A stretch of 64,000 bases of DNA, from positions 1 to 64,000 of the forward strand of contig WHVA01000311.1 in assembly GCA_015179125.1 (NCBI GenBank), in the 5' to 3' direction. The DNA is from Gautieria morchelliformis (taxonomy: Eukaryota > Basidiomycota > Agaricomycetes > Gomphales > Gomphaceae). Both the position numbers and the translations under genes were made by a program. The notes beneath the pieces were generated by a model. That model worked only from the letters and a program-made list of their open reading frames with translations, was not told the DNA's origin and did not search any database. Shown piece by piece: positions 31,735-42,476 of the stretch; the stretch's first letter is position 1; the number at the start of each line of letters is the position of its first letter.

Positions 31735-32770
31735 TGAACTTGGTCAGCCTCCCTCTGAAGGATTGTGGTGTAACAAACTGGGAAGCCCTTGGCATCAATG
31801 CCTGCATTCCACAAGACGCAGCACCTGCTAGCCAAGGCATGGCCGCCAGGCTGAAGGAACAGGAGCAGGAGATAGCATGGCTCAAAGCCAAGATTGCAAC
31901 TGCCAGGAATCAGTAGCAGAAAACCCCAGCAGCAGCCCAACCCACAGCCACAACAGCAACCTGAACCCCCCCCCCCCCCCCCCAAGACTGCAGCAGAGCA
32001 ACAGCACATGGAGGCAGAGGAACAAGACACTCTGTTCACTGGCAACACAGCCATCTGTTGTGGAATCAGAGATGTGCCGGATGCCCGGGACTGATCCGAC
32101 CACGTATATACACGAGGGATCATACATGGTGTATATACGTGGTCGGATCAGTCCCGGGCGTCCGGCACGTCTCTGATTCCACAACAACAAATGTCTTGGT
32201 AACCTGTGCCGCTTACGCTGGAGCGACAGTGAGTGTTACAATGGACTTAGATTGAGAAGGACTCGGAGTTGGACAGAGGATGCTGTCTAATTTCTCGATA
32301 TACAAGGGTAACCATTTTATACTACTCGGAATATCACTAACTAGTATCAAGATCACTGTGGAGCGTGAAGGGGTCCGTACATATGGGTAACTGTGGAATG
32401 GACGGGGGTCGATGCCCGGGGATATGGCCGGGGTGGAGTTGAGTCGTGGGGGCGTGTCGTATCTAGTTGTACATGTATATACTATGTAATGGATGGGGCA
32501 TATGGAGGTGGAGTGGGAAAGGGAGACCGGGTCGTGGGATAAGAGTCAGTAGGAGATAAGCGGCGTGAGGGATCATACATGGTGTATATACGTGGTCGGA
32601 TCAGTCCCGGGTGTCCGGCACGTCTCTGATTCCACAACACCATCAAGTGAGCAAGGGTTGTGGCCAGGGATGAGAGCAAGAAGACCCAGCTCCCAGACCT
32701 CATATTAGGATTCAAAGCAAGCAAGCTAGACATGTGAGTCTGCAATCCGCTTGGTCCACCCAGCCCCTGA
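31735..32770 (+). pseudogene. Gag-like relic interrupted by a solo LTR
   Basis: Plus-strand reading gives LKEQEQEIAWLKAKIATARN, a poly-C/proline run (31969-31983) and HMEAEEQDTLFTGNTAI. After removing 32056-32639 it continues ARVVARDESKKTQLPDLILG, then FKASKLDM. Coiled-coil plus Pro-rich character suggests a retroelement gag N-terminus. Stops are present. Confidence 0.4.
32056..32639. mobile_element. Solo LTR or TIR element with palindromic end
   Basis: 584 bp between TSDs CCATC (32051-32055 and 32640-32644), TGTTGTGGAATC...GATTCCACAACA. The left 131 bp (32056-32186) form a near-perfect hairpin with arms of about 58 nt and a 15-nt loop. The right terminal roughly 75 bp (32565-32639) repeat the inner arm of that hairpin. 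Confidence 0.75.
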
Positions 32771-32771
32771 C

Positions 32772-33605
32772 TCACCTTCTCCTGTTCACTGATGATGTAC
32801 CCTCTTGCACAGCCACAAGAGTATTTGCCAGCGCCAGGTCGTTGACTGTATGGGTCAATGACTGGGCAAGGTATCCCTTGGTGACATGTTTATGAGTGTC
32901 ACCAATAGGGTCATAGGTTACAGGCTTTCTGCAACCTTGGGCATGTCTCTTTTTAGAGACGTGGTGGGTGCGGCCTGGGGCATACTTTGCCAGGTCTGAG
33001 TCATCCAAGTAGAACCTGTTGGGGATGTTGTCAATCAATACTACCAGATCACTCAGGCCCATGAAGGACGGGCTTGGTGTGGTGGCTAGCCAGGTCATGA
33101 GATCCAGTCCCAGGGGCTGGAGGTGGGGACTGGACCAGAGATAGGGGTAGTGTATGATGGCAAAGGGGCCATCATGCAGGATGATGGGCCAGCCATGGGC
33201 TAGGTGGCTGGTTTGGGGCCGGTGTCCTTTTGCAGGGCACTGGCTTGCACTGGAGGGCACAAAGCTGCTCCTCCAGATGTTTGGATTTCACCTGCTGGGT
33301 GTTGAGTGCATTGTCATGGTCTCTGACTGTGTTTTGTAAATCCTTGACCTCCCTTTTGAGGTCATGGATGGTGGCTTGAGCACACTCCCTGGTCGAGTGC
33401 TCGACAGCCTTGGCAAACCAAGGCCAGGCCATGTTGATGGCTGCATGTCCAGTAGTTTTACATGGCTGGTGCTTGAAGTGGTCATCACATGTGTCATATA
33501 TTGTGAGCACTCAACGGACTCATCAGGATGGATGATGGCTACACCCCCTGTCCATCCCATGATCTCCCAGTGCTCTGTGGTAGTCAGAGCCTTGAGGATG
33601 TCCAT
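32772..33605 (-). pseudogene. Gypsy accessory ORF3, relic copy
   Basis: Lies after the chromodomain region in the direction of transcription. Blocks: MGWTGGVAIIHPDESVECSQ, a coiled coil IHDLKREVKDLQNTVRDHDN (heptad-like, continuing to KHLEEQLCALQ), and AQSLTHTVNDLALANTL. The same order occurs in the intact-length element at 55417-54605 (DLKKEVKDLEHTVKDRDD; VSRSHTINDPAL). Several frameshifts are present. The function is unknown. Confidence 0.6.
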
Positions 33606-34609
33606 GGCCCCTTGCTTGTGGCCATTGATTGTGATGTGGATGTTGACATGGCATCTTTGGCATTCATCATCTTCTAATGAAGATGATGGGGGTTTCTTCT
33701 AAGAAGCAATGCGCCTCAGAAATATCCAAGGTGAAAATTTAACCATGCCATCTCTGGCACATCAGGTGTGGGACACGTGATTCATGTGACCTAATGGTGT
33801 CTGGGTAGGTTGCATGGCTTCACCACTCCCTGAAGCTCTAGGTAATGACCTAGAGCTTCCAATTCCTTACATGCTGACATAGGCTCCCATGTCACATCAC
33901 CTAGAGTGCATTGGATCTGGAACTCTAGGCCCTTCGAGTTTATCCACCTGTGGGATAAATTTTTGTTGACAAGTCACTCATCATCATTTGAGCCAAAGTC
34001 ATAGAATGACTTGGCTTTGCAATGTGGGAATAGGTCGTCATTGTTAACCTCATACTGGCATACAAGGCTAGTGTGGAAGACCGGCATGATGGGTCAGTTC
34101 TTTAGGTCATCCAGTAAATCGAGGGTCACCATTGAGGCCTCACTATGGGCCTTGAGTACATGATACAGATCAACGTATTTTGGTACAAGCTTCCTGGGTC
34201 TTCCCTTATGTAGGGCCAGGTTCTGCATTGACAGGTATACATGGTTGCTGGCTGCATACATGTCGCTGTCCAGGTGCTTCTTATTGACATGAAACACCTG
34301 TACCATGCGAGGCTCTAGGATAGCACCATGTGCTGTCATCAGGTTCCAATGAGCCTGCTGAGAAAATTGGGAGACAACCTTGAAGGGAGTGTCCCTGGCC
34401 ATTGGCAGGTTGATCCGTGGCATATAGCTGTGGTTCAGTTTGAAGGGTGCAAACCCTGTCATAGTGCTGATGTTGCTGTTAAGAGCAACTTCAAGCATTG
34501 GGCATTTATTGGCCTAGTCCTTCTGGTCATCTCTGATGACTGACCAGAGGACCTGTCCAATCAAGCTGTTTGCCTGCACGGTTGCTCCATCTGTCTGTGG
34601 ATGGAAGGC

Positions 34610-34951
34610 TGTTAAGACTATAAGTTGTACTGAGGCTCGGCTCTAAACAAGAGCTGAGCTGAGGTTTGGAACAGAGGGCTTGGCTTCAACTACGTAGGTT
34701 GCGCACACTCAGTGTTCTGCCCTAATTTCAGGAAACAGGGTTTGGCTTAAAGCTGAGGATTGGAATCGATATCAGATAGGAGATCCTGTAAGTTCCATAG
34801 CAATTTATTTCTTCTGACCAGTGCCCAGGCACCTGCTTGCCAGGGCAGGCAGTGTTGCCAGTGCATCGATGATTTCCCAGTTAATGAATTCAGTAGACAT
34901 TTGTTAAATGATTTAGAATAGTGTGGTATAGTTATCCCATTTATTCTAACA
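34610..34951. mobile_element. LTR-D-like sequence at a deletion
   Basis: Begins TGTTAAGAC and ends TTATTCTAACA. The last roughly 175 bp match 61280-61450 (CCATAGCAATATTTCTTCTGACCA-type stretch). No matching TSD (AAGGC on one side, GGACA on the other). The flanks are about 1 kb apart in the undeleted element. Confidence 0.55.
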
Positions 34952-35339
34952 GGACAGACTTTCTGTGACCTTGTTCTCAACACCGTCAACATATACTGTG
35001 TTGAGGTTGAAGCAGGAGAGGAACTCCCACCATCTGACCTGCTGGTCAGATAGATTCTTCTGGGTCTTGAAATACTCGAGACCCTCGTGGACTGTGACTA
35101 GGGTGAACTTTGCCCTAGGAGCTTGTCCTCCCACTTCATGAGGGCCTTGAGCATGGCAATCATCTCATGCTCGTGGGTTCTGTAGTGTTGCTGAGCAACA
35201 CTGAACATCTTTGACAAGAAGCCAGCTGGCCAACAGGTCTTACAGTCGGGGTCTTGGCCATAGACCATGCCCATGCCGGACTTCAAGCTGTCGGTGGTGA
35301 CCCAGATAGGGTCATCAAAAGTAGGAAGTAGGGACTTCT

Positions 35340-35948
35340 CACGCTCTTTCCACCATCATCAACAAGGGCGTGTAGGCACACACACCTGATTACAATTGTA
35401 ATACGTAGTCTAGACGTCTTCTGAGCTCTTTAAATCCCTTATCTTTACATACCCACTCTCAAATGCTGAACAATGCAGTGAGTGGCGGAGGTGGGGGCCA
35501 CTCCCCCCCTATCTCCAGACCAGCGACAACCTCGAACCTCGCACAGACAACGCTCGACAGCTAGGGACGGATTCTTCCAACTGAACCAGCAGTTAGACAG
35601 CCTAGCACCGTGGTGACCGCCAAGAAAGGCAGGTTGGGCAGGCCTGGAACACGGGGCAAAAGTGACTGAGCCCCTCTCTCGCGACGAGATAGTGGCACTC
35701 CCAGATCAAGAGATAGTTGATGCTGAAGGAGGTAAGCAGTACCTCGAACAGACTCTACTGATGGTCCCTGGTGAGCCTTGGACCATCAAGACCCTGTCAA
35801 CCGCTTTGCTCCAAGTCACACAACTGCCCAACATATATTTTACTTGATTTTACTTGATGCAAATCGATTACCTTGGTTTTCCCAATGTACTTGACCTTAC
35901 CGATGCATTTGACTTACACCCCCATGTGAAGCGCGGGTACCCACCTAG
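35340..35948 (+). mobile_element. Helitron 3' fragment
   Basis: Ends GAAGCGCGGGTACCCACCTAG then T (CTAG 35945-35948), matching the terminus at 13777, and shares GATGCATTTGAC upstream of it. Inside, a plus frame near 35640-35845 reads SRDEIVALPDQEIVDAEGGK and KTLSTALLQVTQLP, possibly captured coding sequence. The 5' boundary is unknown. Confidence 0.65.
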
Positions 35949-36135
35949 TACTTGTACTACAAGATGGAAGGATGAAGGTTTACAAAACAAAAACTGTAGA
36001 GGGAGGTCCAACTCCTATTACTTTATATTGACCCTTAAAAATCACAGAAGATTCACTAGAGGTCTGTGAAATTGTTGAATATATAGTTGATTATATACTT
36101 GAAAGTATTACAGATCCCAAGTATGAAAATTTGAT

Positions 36136-36206
36136 TAACCAGACCAGGGTTCGAACCTGGGACCTTCTTGGTAGATAGCATGCTTTACCAAGTAAGCTAT
36201 TTGGTC
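36136..36206 (-). tRNA. tRNA-like sequence, pseudogene or SINE head
   Basis: On the minus strand: a 7-bp acceptor with 5 Watson-Crick pairs, a 4-bp D stem GCTT/AAGC with GGT in the loop, and a 5-bp T stem CCAGG/CCTGG around TTCGAAC. A-box-like TAGCTTACTTGG and B-box GGTTCGAACCC are present. The anticodon arm does not fold (20 nt where about 22 are expected), so a working tRNA is unlikely. A tRNA pseudogene or tRNA-derived SINE head fits better. Confidence 0.5.
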
Positions 36207-36484
36207 TATCACATTTTACAACTTGGTGAGATAATATAGCAGATAGTCTGACCATGTATAAGCTTCATTTAAAAGCTTAGTTCCTACAGTTTTACATCAT
36301 TTGTAACTTTGGTTGGCAATTTTTGGATCAATGAATGGGAAAGATTCTATGACTCACAAATGTTTTTCTAGGAGCTTACAATACCTCACCTTCTGAGATC
36401 ATTGGTGGGTACTTCTCATGAAGAATATCTAACATTGATTTCCCATCTAGTTTTGATCTATTCTTCTTTTGTTCATTGTTGATA

Positions 36485-36796
36485 TCAAATATTATCTACC
36501 TCTGGTTTATTCTTCTTTTGAGTGGGCTCATTTGCTGAACTATCTTTTTCTCTGGCTGTTGTCAAATCTGTGAAGTCTAACTTATCTTGTTGTTCTGTTA
36601 GGAGGTTTATTTGATTATCATTGACCTGATATGATCCCAGATCACCCCTTCTATAATATGCGATTAAAGGGGATGTTTTTTCTCCATCTATATATACATC
36701 CATATCTGCTAATTCATAGTAATTATTTTCCAAATTATTATATACCCTACAATTTGCTGTAATCTTTTTAATTTCGAATTTATCACTCTCATCTTG
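36485..36796 (-). pseudogene. Accessory ORF relic of a DDE-type transposon
   Basis: The minus frame encodes DESDKFEIKKITANCRVYNN then YYELADMDVYIDGEK. It matches the minus frame at about 39870-40000 (SDKNVKFQIRKIKGCFRLYK, LDLEDMYVYIDGK), which lies beside a DDE transposase. The family function is unknown. The frame's first codons run into LTR-B. Confidence 0.5.
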
Positions 36797-37324
36797 TGTT
36801 ATGACCATACTATTCCGACTTCTGACACTCAGTTCCACCTCCCTCCCAACATTCCAATAATGCCGACAACCCTGCCCCTTGTTATATCTTTTCTTCTTTC
36901 GACTCTATTACTTGGACCCACCGGACTTGACTTGTAGCACAGCATGACCATATGTCCATCCAGTCCCGTTGTTCTGTCATGTCAAATATGCTTTCCATCC
37001 CCTTGCTCTTTTGTCCATTGTTCTTGACTCTACCCTGCACCCCCTTGTAGTTCTTTGTTCTTGATTAGTTACTTGCCCCGTATATCATATCTGACTTCCA
37101 CTTTCTTTGTAACATGCTTAGTAGTACAACATTACATGTTGCATCAGCTCTTTGTATAAAAACCTCCTCATGTATGCTCTCGAATATGCAATCAGATAAC
37201 CACCTTTGATAGGTGATTTCCTTCGCTCTATCTCCTGGTCTTAGCACAGCGAGTATTGCAGAACCTTGGTCTCTCTGCCTTCTGCCTTCCGACTTAATTT
37301 CTGACCTTTGACTTACTTCGATAC

Positions 37325-38104
37325 TGTTGAAGTGCGAGCGATGTCATATTGACGTCATTTACATGAAAACGGTTTTTTAGTTATTGCATTGTATACTAGC
37401 TCTTCACGCAGTTGGAACCTGCTATCATCTCGTCTGATTCTCTAACACAACCGCACACTCCTTGCCTGTCGAGGCTGGAGTCGACACTTGAAAATCGCGC
37501 CTACCGAAAGCACGTCGCGCCTAACGAAAGCGTGCTCACTCGTCGAAAGACACGCCTATTGAAAGCGTGTTAAACCGACCTGGAAGTCGCACCTACCGAA
37601 AGTGCACCACACCTACCGAAACCACGCCTATTGAAAGCGTGCTAACCCTCGGAAGTCGCACCTACCGGAAGTGCGCCACGCCTAATGAAAGTGTGTCAAA
37701 CCACTGATTGTAATTGTGCCTACCAAAAGCACATTGGTTGCCGGCCTAACGAAAGCCACACCTAACAAAAGTGTGCCCCCCCCCCCCCTTCTGTTCATTT
37801 GCCTTTACTCTCTTGTCGTTGTCTCTTTGCCCGAAGTGTGGCAGGGTCACTTTGCAGATGCTGGAGAAGGGGATGATGAAGACTCTGTGCTCTCATTTTC
37901 AGGAGGTGCTTTGGAGTCGATGCCGCTCGAGGAGGTGTGTTGAAGTGCGAGCAACGTCATGTGGGCGTCACTCATTGTGTCAGGCTGAGACACTGAGGAA
38001 TGGTTTATAAATTAGTACTGGATGTGCATTAATTGCTCGTGCGGTTGTAACCTGCAGTTGTGCATTGTCGTTTTGCTATCAAGCGCATCGCTGTTTTTCC
38101 TACA
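37325..38104 (+). mobile_element. TRIM-like mini retroelement
   Basis: 780 bp with TSD GATAC (37320-37324 and 38105-38109), TGTTGAAGTGCGAGC...TTTTTCCTACA. A second TGTTGAAGTGCGAGC starts at 37938, so 37325-37447 and 37938-38104 look like short diverged LTRs (123 and 167 bp). They flank a 490-bp internal region without coding capacity that holds the hairpin array. A purine-rich CGAGGAGG precedes the second LTR. Confidence 0.65.
37496..37775. repeat. Array of about eleven small covarying hairpins
   Basis: Repeated units with a 9-nt core near CTAACGAAA/CTACCGAAA/CTATTGAAA, flanked by short inverted arms whose bases differ between units but stay complementary: CACGC/GCGTG, CGCAC/GTGCG, CACAC/GTGTG, GTGC/GCAC, GGC/GCC, and CACGC/GTGTG with a G-T pair. 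Two units carry mismatches. A poly-C run follows at 37776. Confidence 0.75.
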
Positions 38105-38211
38105 GATACTTTCCGACTTCCACCTTCTGATCTGAAATACTTAGGACGATAGTTAATTGGGGGTGCAACATATAAGTTGAAGCCAACTTCCAGAGATCAC
38201 GATATGTAACA

Positions 38212-38740
38212 TCTTCTTGTATTGTCAGAAGGTTTATTTGATGAACCCAGCAATTTGTCCCGAATTCCTCTAGACGTGCTATGTTTCACTTCTTGCCGAA
38301 TAGTCCCTGGAACGGCGTTGCGTCATTTCCAAGCGCTCGCGTGGGTGATCGATTTTTGATATAACACGTGTAAGCCACGGCCTTGGGCCAGAGTATTTTT
38401 GGCAGGTTCTTGGCAAATATCATTGCCCGTGCGTGTAAGGTCCGGTTGAGTCATTCAGCAATTCCATTCTGGGCTGGGGAGTATGGAGCTGTGGTCTCCA
38501 TAATAATGCCATATTTTGCACAAAATTCCTTGAAGTTTTTATTGACATATTCCCCTCCATTATCTGAGCGAAACCTCTTCAGTTTGTGACCTGTTTGGGT
38601 CTCGAGGAATGCTTTGTACGTCTCGAAGTGTTTGAGCAATATTAAAGAACATGGACTTGTTCCAATCAGTGCAACGTAAAACTGCCCATGGGAAAATACT
38701 GCATATTGCAAGTCTACTCCTACCATGCCCCTGTGCTGCA
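38212..38740 (-). pseudogene. Ty1/copia integrase relic
   Basis: Minus-strand reading: FETYKAFLETQTGHKLKRFR then SDNGGEYVNKNFKEFCAKYG and TAPYSPAQNGIAE, the copia integrase core (second catalytic D in SDNGGEY, E in NGIAE), continuing past a stop as LNRTLHARAMIFAKNLPK. It is truncated at LTR-B. Confidence 0.85.
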
Positions 38741-38754
38741 CATCAGGATATTCC

Positions 38755-39230
38755 TGGATGTGGCACAGCACTGGGTAGGGACCGCCCTGGACCTGTGGGA
38801 TGAGCCTGGATGACCTGAGAATGCCAGGGACCTGTGGGATAAGCCTGGCTGCACTGGGACCACTGCCAGGGTGGATGATACCTGTGCTTTGCCCAGGGGT
38901 TAGGTCAAATACATTGGGTAAATGAAACTTGGGTAAAACACATCTTGTCACAATTGAAAGTAGCTCTAAGTAACACATCTGGGTAGGTAATGTCTCCACA
39001 CATTTCTCCTGTGTCTGTGTGCCAATCATGTGTAGCATGTTCCCATGTATGGCATGTGCTCCCTGAGTGTAGCATGTCTCCCAAGTATAGTGTGCATAGC
39101 ATGTCCCTATGCGTAGCGTGCCGCCCATGCATAGCATGCCGCCCATACATAGCATATCCCCCAAGTAGCATTTCCCTTGTTTGTAGCATGTCACTTGTTT
39201 ATAGTGTATCTGCAAGAGTGTAAAAGTGAA
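38755..39230. repeat. Degenerate short tandem repeats
   Basis: A 20-25 bp motif like GGACCTGTGGGATGAGCCTG (38787-38880), then a CATAGCATG(T/C)C(C)C-type minisatellite (about 39030-39195), related to the repeats at 49.2-50 kb. Confidence 0.6.
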
Positions 39231-39427
39231 AGAAATTATTGTAGGGGCAAGTGGAAATAAATAAATCCCAGAAGGTTGTACAATGGATAACAGAGAAATA
39301 GACTCATATTTGCAGGCAGGGCTGATGTTATTAATTTTTAGCCATTTCAGAGAAATCTAGTTATATCAAATTTTTAAATTATACAGGATATATGTATATA
39401 TATGTAAAATAAAATACAAAAAGGGAT

Positions 39428-39815
39428 AAAAAGCGAGAATTATTGCAAGAAATGACAGAAAAAAACACACCAGATGCAGTAATGATGAGCAGGAAAGGTG
39501 GGAGGCAATGAGCGGAGCAACCTGGGCTGAAAAGAAGTGAAAAAGAGGTCAAAAAAGCGAAAATTACAGGAAGAAACACCACAGATAGAAACTGATCCTA
39601 ATAAATATCAAAACAACATAAATATGATAGCAAGACGCACACCAGATGCAGCAATGGCAGACAGGAAAGGTGAGAAGCACTGAGAGGAGGAACCTGGGCT
39701 GAAAAGATGGCAAAAAGAGGATAAAAAAGCGAAAATTAATAGAAGAAATGACAGATATGATAAAGAAAGAACACACAGGAGGCAGTAGTGATGACCAAGA
39801 AAGGTGGGAGGCAAT
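39428..39815. repeat. Tandem repeat, about 2.5 diverged units
   Basis: Units of roughly 150-190 bp share ACACACCAGATGCAG, GGAAAGGTGGGAGGCA, GGAACCTGGGCTGAAAAG and AAAAAAGCGAAAATTA blocks. No coding potential. Confidence 0.65.
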
Positions 39816-39844
39816 TATGATACTAATTCTGTCTTTTTCAAGTA

Positions 39845-40125
39845 TACTGTAGAAGGTTTTCAAGACTTCCCATCTATATATACATACATATCTTCTAAGT
39901 CAAGATAATTATCTTCTGACTTATATAGTCTAAAACAACCTTTGATTTTTCTAATCTGAAATTTGACATTCTTATCACTCCCTCTCTCATTGACTTTCTC
40001 TCTCAACTGTAGAATTTCATTATACATTTCTTCAGATTGCCTTGTGAGATTTGATATTATCTCATCTTTCTCTCCAATCCAGTTTGTGACTTCTCAATCT
40101 TCTTGAAGAGTTTGACAATGTAAGG
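39845..40125 (-). pseudogene. Accessory ORF beside the DDE transposase
   Basis: The minus strand encodes, with breaks, LTRQSEEMYNEILQLREKVN (coiled-coil-like), KNVKFQIRKIKGCFRLYK and LDLEDMYVYIDGKS. It is homologous to 36485-36796, and divergent from the transposase at 41440 onward once LTR-A is removed. Confidence 0.5.
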
Positions 40126-41113
40126 TGTCAAGATTGGATTTTAGGCATTAATATCATGTATTAGTGAACACAGCGAATGCCCGAATGGCTTGTGCAATGA
40201 GGTGTGTAGTTTGGCGAACAATGGAAAGCCAATAAAGGTTTATGAGGTAAGGGGGCTACTGGAACAGAGCTCACCCTGTCTACAGTCAAAGTGAAATAGC
40301 CCGTGGTACTTGACGATGCAACGTACAAGGTCTCATGGAAAGGTTGTCTAGTAGTAACAATCCTTTGGCTGGCGAAGGTACTCCTTTGGAGCCCTTCTCC
40401 AACAGCACCGACAATGGTTTGAAGACTAAAGTAGTGAAGGTGAAGTATGGAAACTCACCAGTGGTGCTCAAGTCCTCCCCTGGTCTAAGATAATAGTCTA
40501 TGGAAGAGGACTTAAGACAATAGTCACAGTGAGGTCAAGTTTTGCACAAGATAGACTTATGATAATTGAACTGCAGAATATACATGCGAATGTAAACTAC
40601 TTATACTGAATGCTCATATGATATCAGCGAATAGGGAAGAGGCCGTTGTGAGTCAGGGTTGGATAGGGGTGTGCAGTCAGGATACAAATAGATGAAACAC
40701 ATATACAATGGAGGAAAGGAGGAGTGCAAACATGAAACAATGGGGGGAGAGAGGACAAAGGTACCTATATAAGAAAAACACACCTTCAGACCCGCATACA
40801 TGTTACCCTGCATGGACTCTTGGTCTGCTGGGTTGGTCCCACACAATCTATGGGTAGGATGCCCTGCAAATGCATTCCAGCCATAGGAACACCCAAAGGG
40901 GGTTTAATCAGAGGGGTGATGGGGCCAGTGATGAACCATCATGCTGGGTAAAGGATGTCAATTGTGTTTGATGGCATGCCTACTGGCAAATGATGCAAGT
41001 AGCGAATGGTCATTTGGTGAATTCGGTGAAGAGTGAACAGAGCGAACATAGAGGTGGAGTGATGAAAGGAAAAATGAGGGTAACTGGATACAAGAAATAA
41101 ATGAGTCATGACA
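40126..41113 (+). mobile_element. Solo LTR-A
   Basis: 988 bp, TGTCAAGATTGG...GAGTCATGACA, with TSD TAAGG at 40121-40125 and 41114-41118. It is inserted into the DDE transposon relic. Confidence 0.92.
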
Positions 41114-41439
41114 TAAGGCTCCATGGTTATCAGAATTAGTTTTACAATTTACAAAAACAATTTTATATTGATTACATTTATTAAAACCACATGGATTTGC
41201 TTAGAAATTTGACTAGAGAGTGCAATATAAAATTGAAAGATATAAAGTCCTCATCTGATAACTGAACTTGACTATACCACACCCTTTTTTCCAACTCATA
41301 GTCATAGATGAGAACATTCCTTTATAATGAATGAGTCGCTCCTTGAAGAATATAAAATGCTGATGAGTGAACATGGGCAGTTTCTTGATGAGAAATGGCC
41401 TCTGTTGAAGCCAACTAAATTTCATTGATCATGACTGAA

Positions 41440-42330
41440 ACCTGTTTCTGAAATAGATCTCATCAAGGAAAGAGTATTAGAGAAGCTTGGACCAATACCG
41501 GTATTCTTTTTCCTTGTAGGATTATTTCTTTTCAAGCACCACCCAGGTCCATATAGAAATGTAGAGAAGGGACTATTAATACTCTATTATCTGCTTGAAG
41601 GTACATTTGATGATATGAACAGATTTATACCTGGGAGTACTTTTCATGTGATACATCAGAGTTTTTTTGGATGTGAAAAGGGTCTTAATGATGACTTAAA
41701 TGACAAAGTCATTGATTTGTTGGCTAATATGTTTTCAAACATAAGGATTAGAATATTATCTGCAAAGGATAATAATATGGAAGAAGTATTCAACACAATA
41801 ACTTTATTCCTTGATGGTCATGACACAAGAGGAACAGAAATATAAAGATCATCTACAGAAGAATGGTCACATAAACTAAGGAATTCTGGAATCAGAACTC
41901 AAGTAATTATTGATCCTCATGGGATGGCTTTGTTTGTTTCTGATTCATTGCCATGTAAACACTCTGATCGAATAATGTTTACAGAAATGAACTTAAGAGA
42001 TAAGATGGATAAGGCAGTCATATGGCTCTTGATGGAGGCTATACACTATTTGTGAAACAAGTAGTAAAGCAAGGTAGATTGAAAGCCATGAACTTCTGCC
42101 ATCCAATTTGGAAGCACAAGAATGCTGAACTATCAGATATGGAGAAGCACTACAATGAAAGGTTTGGTAGTTTCAGATCAAAGATAGAAAGCTTCTTTGG
42201 AGAGTTAGGAATATCATTTAAGAAGTTTAATAATCAGAAGTCTGTCCAAACATCAAATCCCAGAATATTCTCTTTGCAGTTTAGAATAGCATGCTTCATA
42301 ATATCAAACAGTTTGTTAAATTAGGAGGGC
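41440..42330 (+). pseudogene. DDE transposase relic (Harbinger/ISL2EU-like)
   Basis: Plus-strand blocks: FFFLVGLFLFKHHPGPYRN, GTFDDMNRFIPGSTFHVIHQ, then NTITLFLDGHDTR (likely first D), GIRTQVIIDPHGMALFVSDS, MALDGGYTLFVKQ (likely second D) and KIESFFGELGISFKKFNN (likely E). Stops at about 41845 and frame changes near 42020 make it inactive. The arrangement resembles DDE endonucleases common in fungal genomes; the Harbinger/ISL2EU assignment is tentative. Confidence 0.65.
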
Positions 42331-42476
42331 TTCAAACACAACCTAATCATATGTCATAGATGGAGAGCCATTTTGACTATCCATCAACTGATACCTTCAA
42401 CTTTGAGTCACTGAGAATCTCAACTCTAAAGGATATTACAGAATATGCAAAGAAAATGTCTAAGTATCAAGCATGA

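Larger units (their letters stand above)
32765..35330 (-). mobile_element. Deleted Gypsy element, same family as 53098-63364
   Basis: Minus-strand relic. RNase H pieces lie at 35320-34955 (VYGQDPDCKTCWPAGFLSK, then KLLGQ...TLVTVHEGLEYFKTQKNLSD). The integrase C-terminal region is at 34498-34094 (VALNSNISTMTGFAPFKLNH), a chromodomain-like stretch at about 34080-33830, then ORF3. About 1 kb of integrase is missing where LTR-D sequence (34610-34951) sits. LTRs of the relic were not found. Confidence 0.8.
36797..38211 (+). mobile_element. Solo LTR-B with nested TRIM-like element
   Basis: TGTTATGACC...GATATGTAACA, with near-TSD TCTTG (36792-36796) and TCTTC (38212-38216). After removing the nested element it is about 630 bp. 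It has a TATAAAAACC at about 37157 and matches the split LTR-B in the Helitron. Confidence 0.8.

Noticed and set aside
31877-32176. Proline-rich plus ORF over the poly-C tract
   Set aside because: It reads across the left border of a later LTR insertion, so the frame is chimeric.
36136-36206. A functional tRNA gene
   Set aside because: The anticodon stem cannot form and the acceptor has a mismatch, so it is reported only as tRNA-like.
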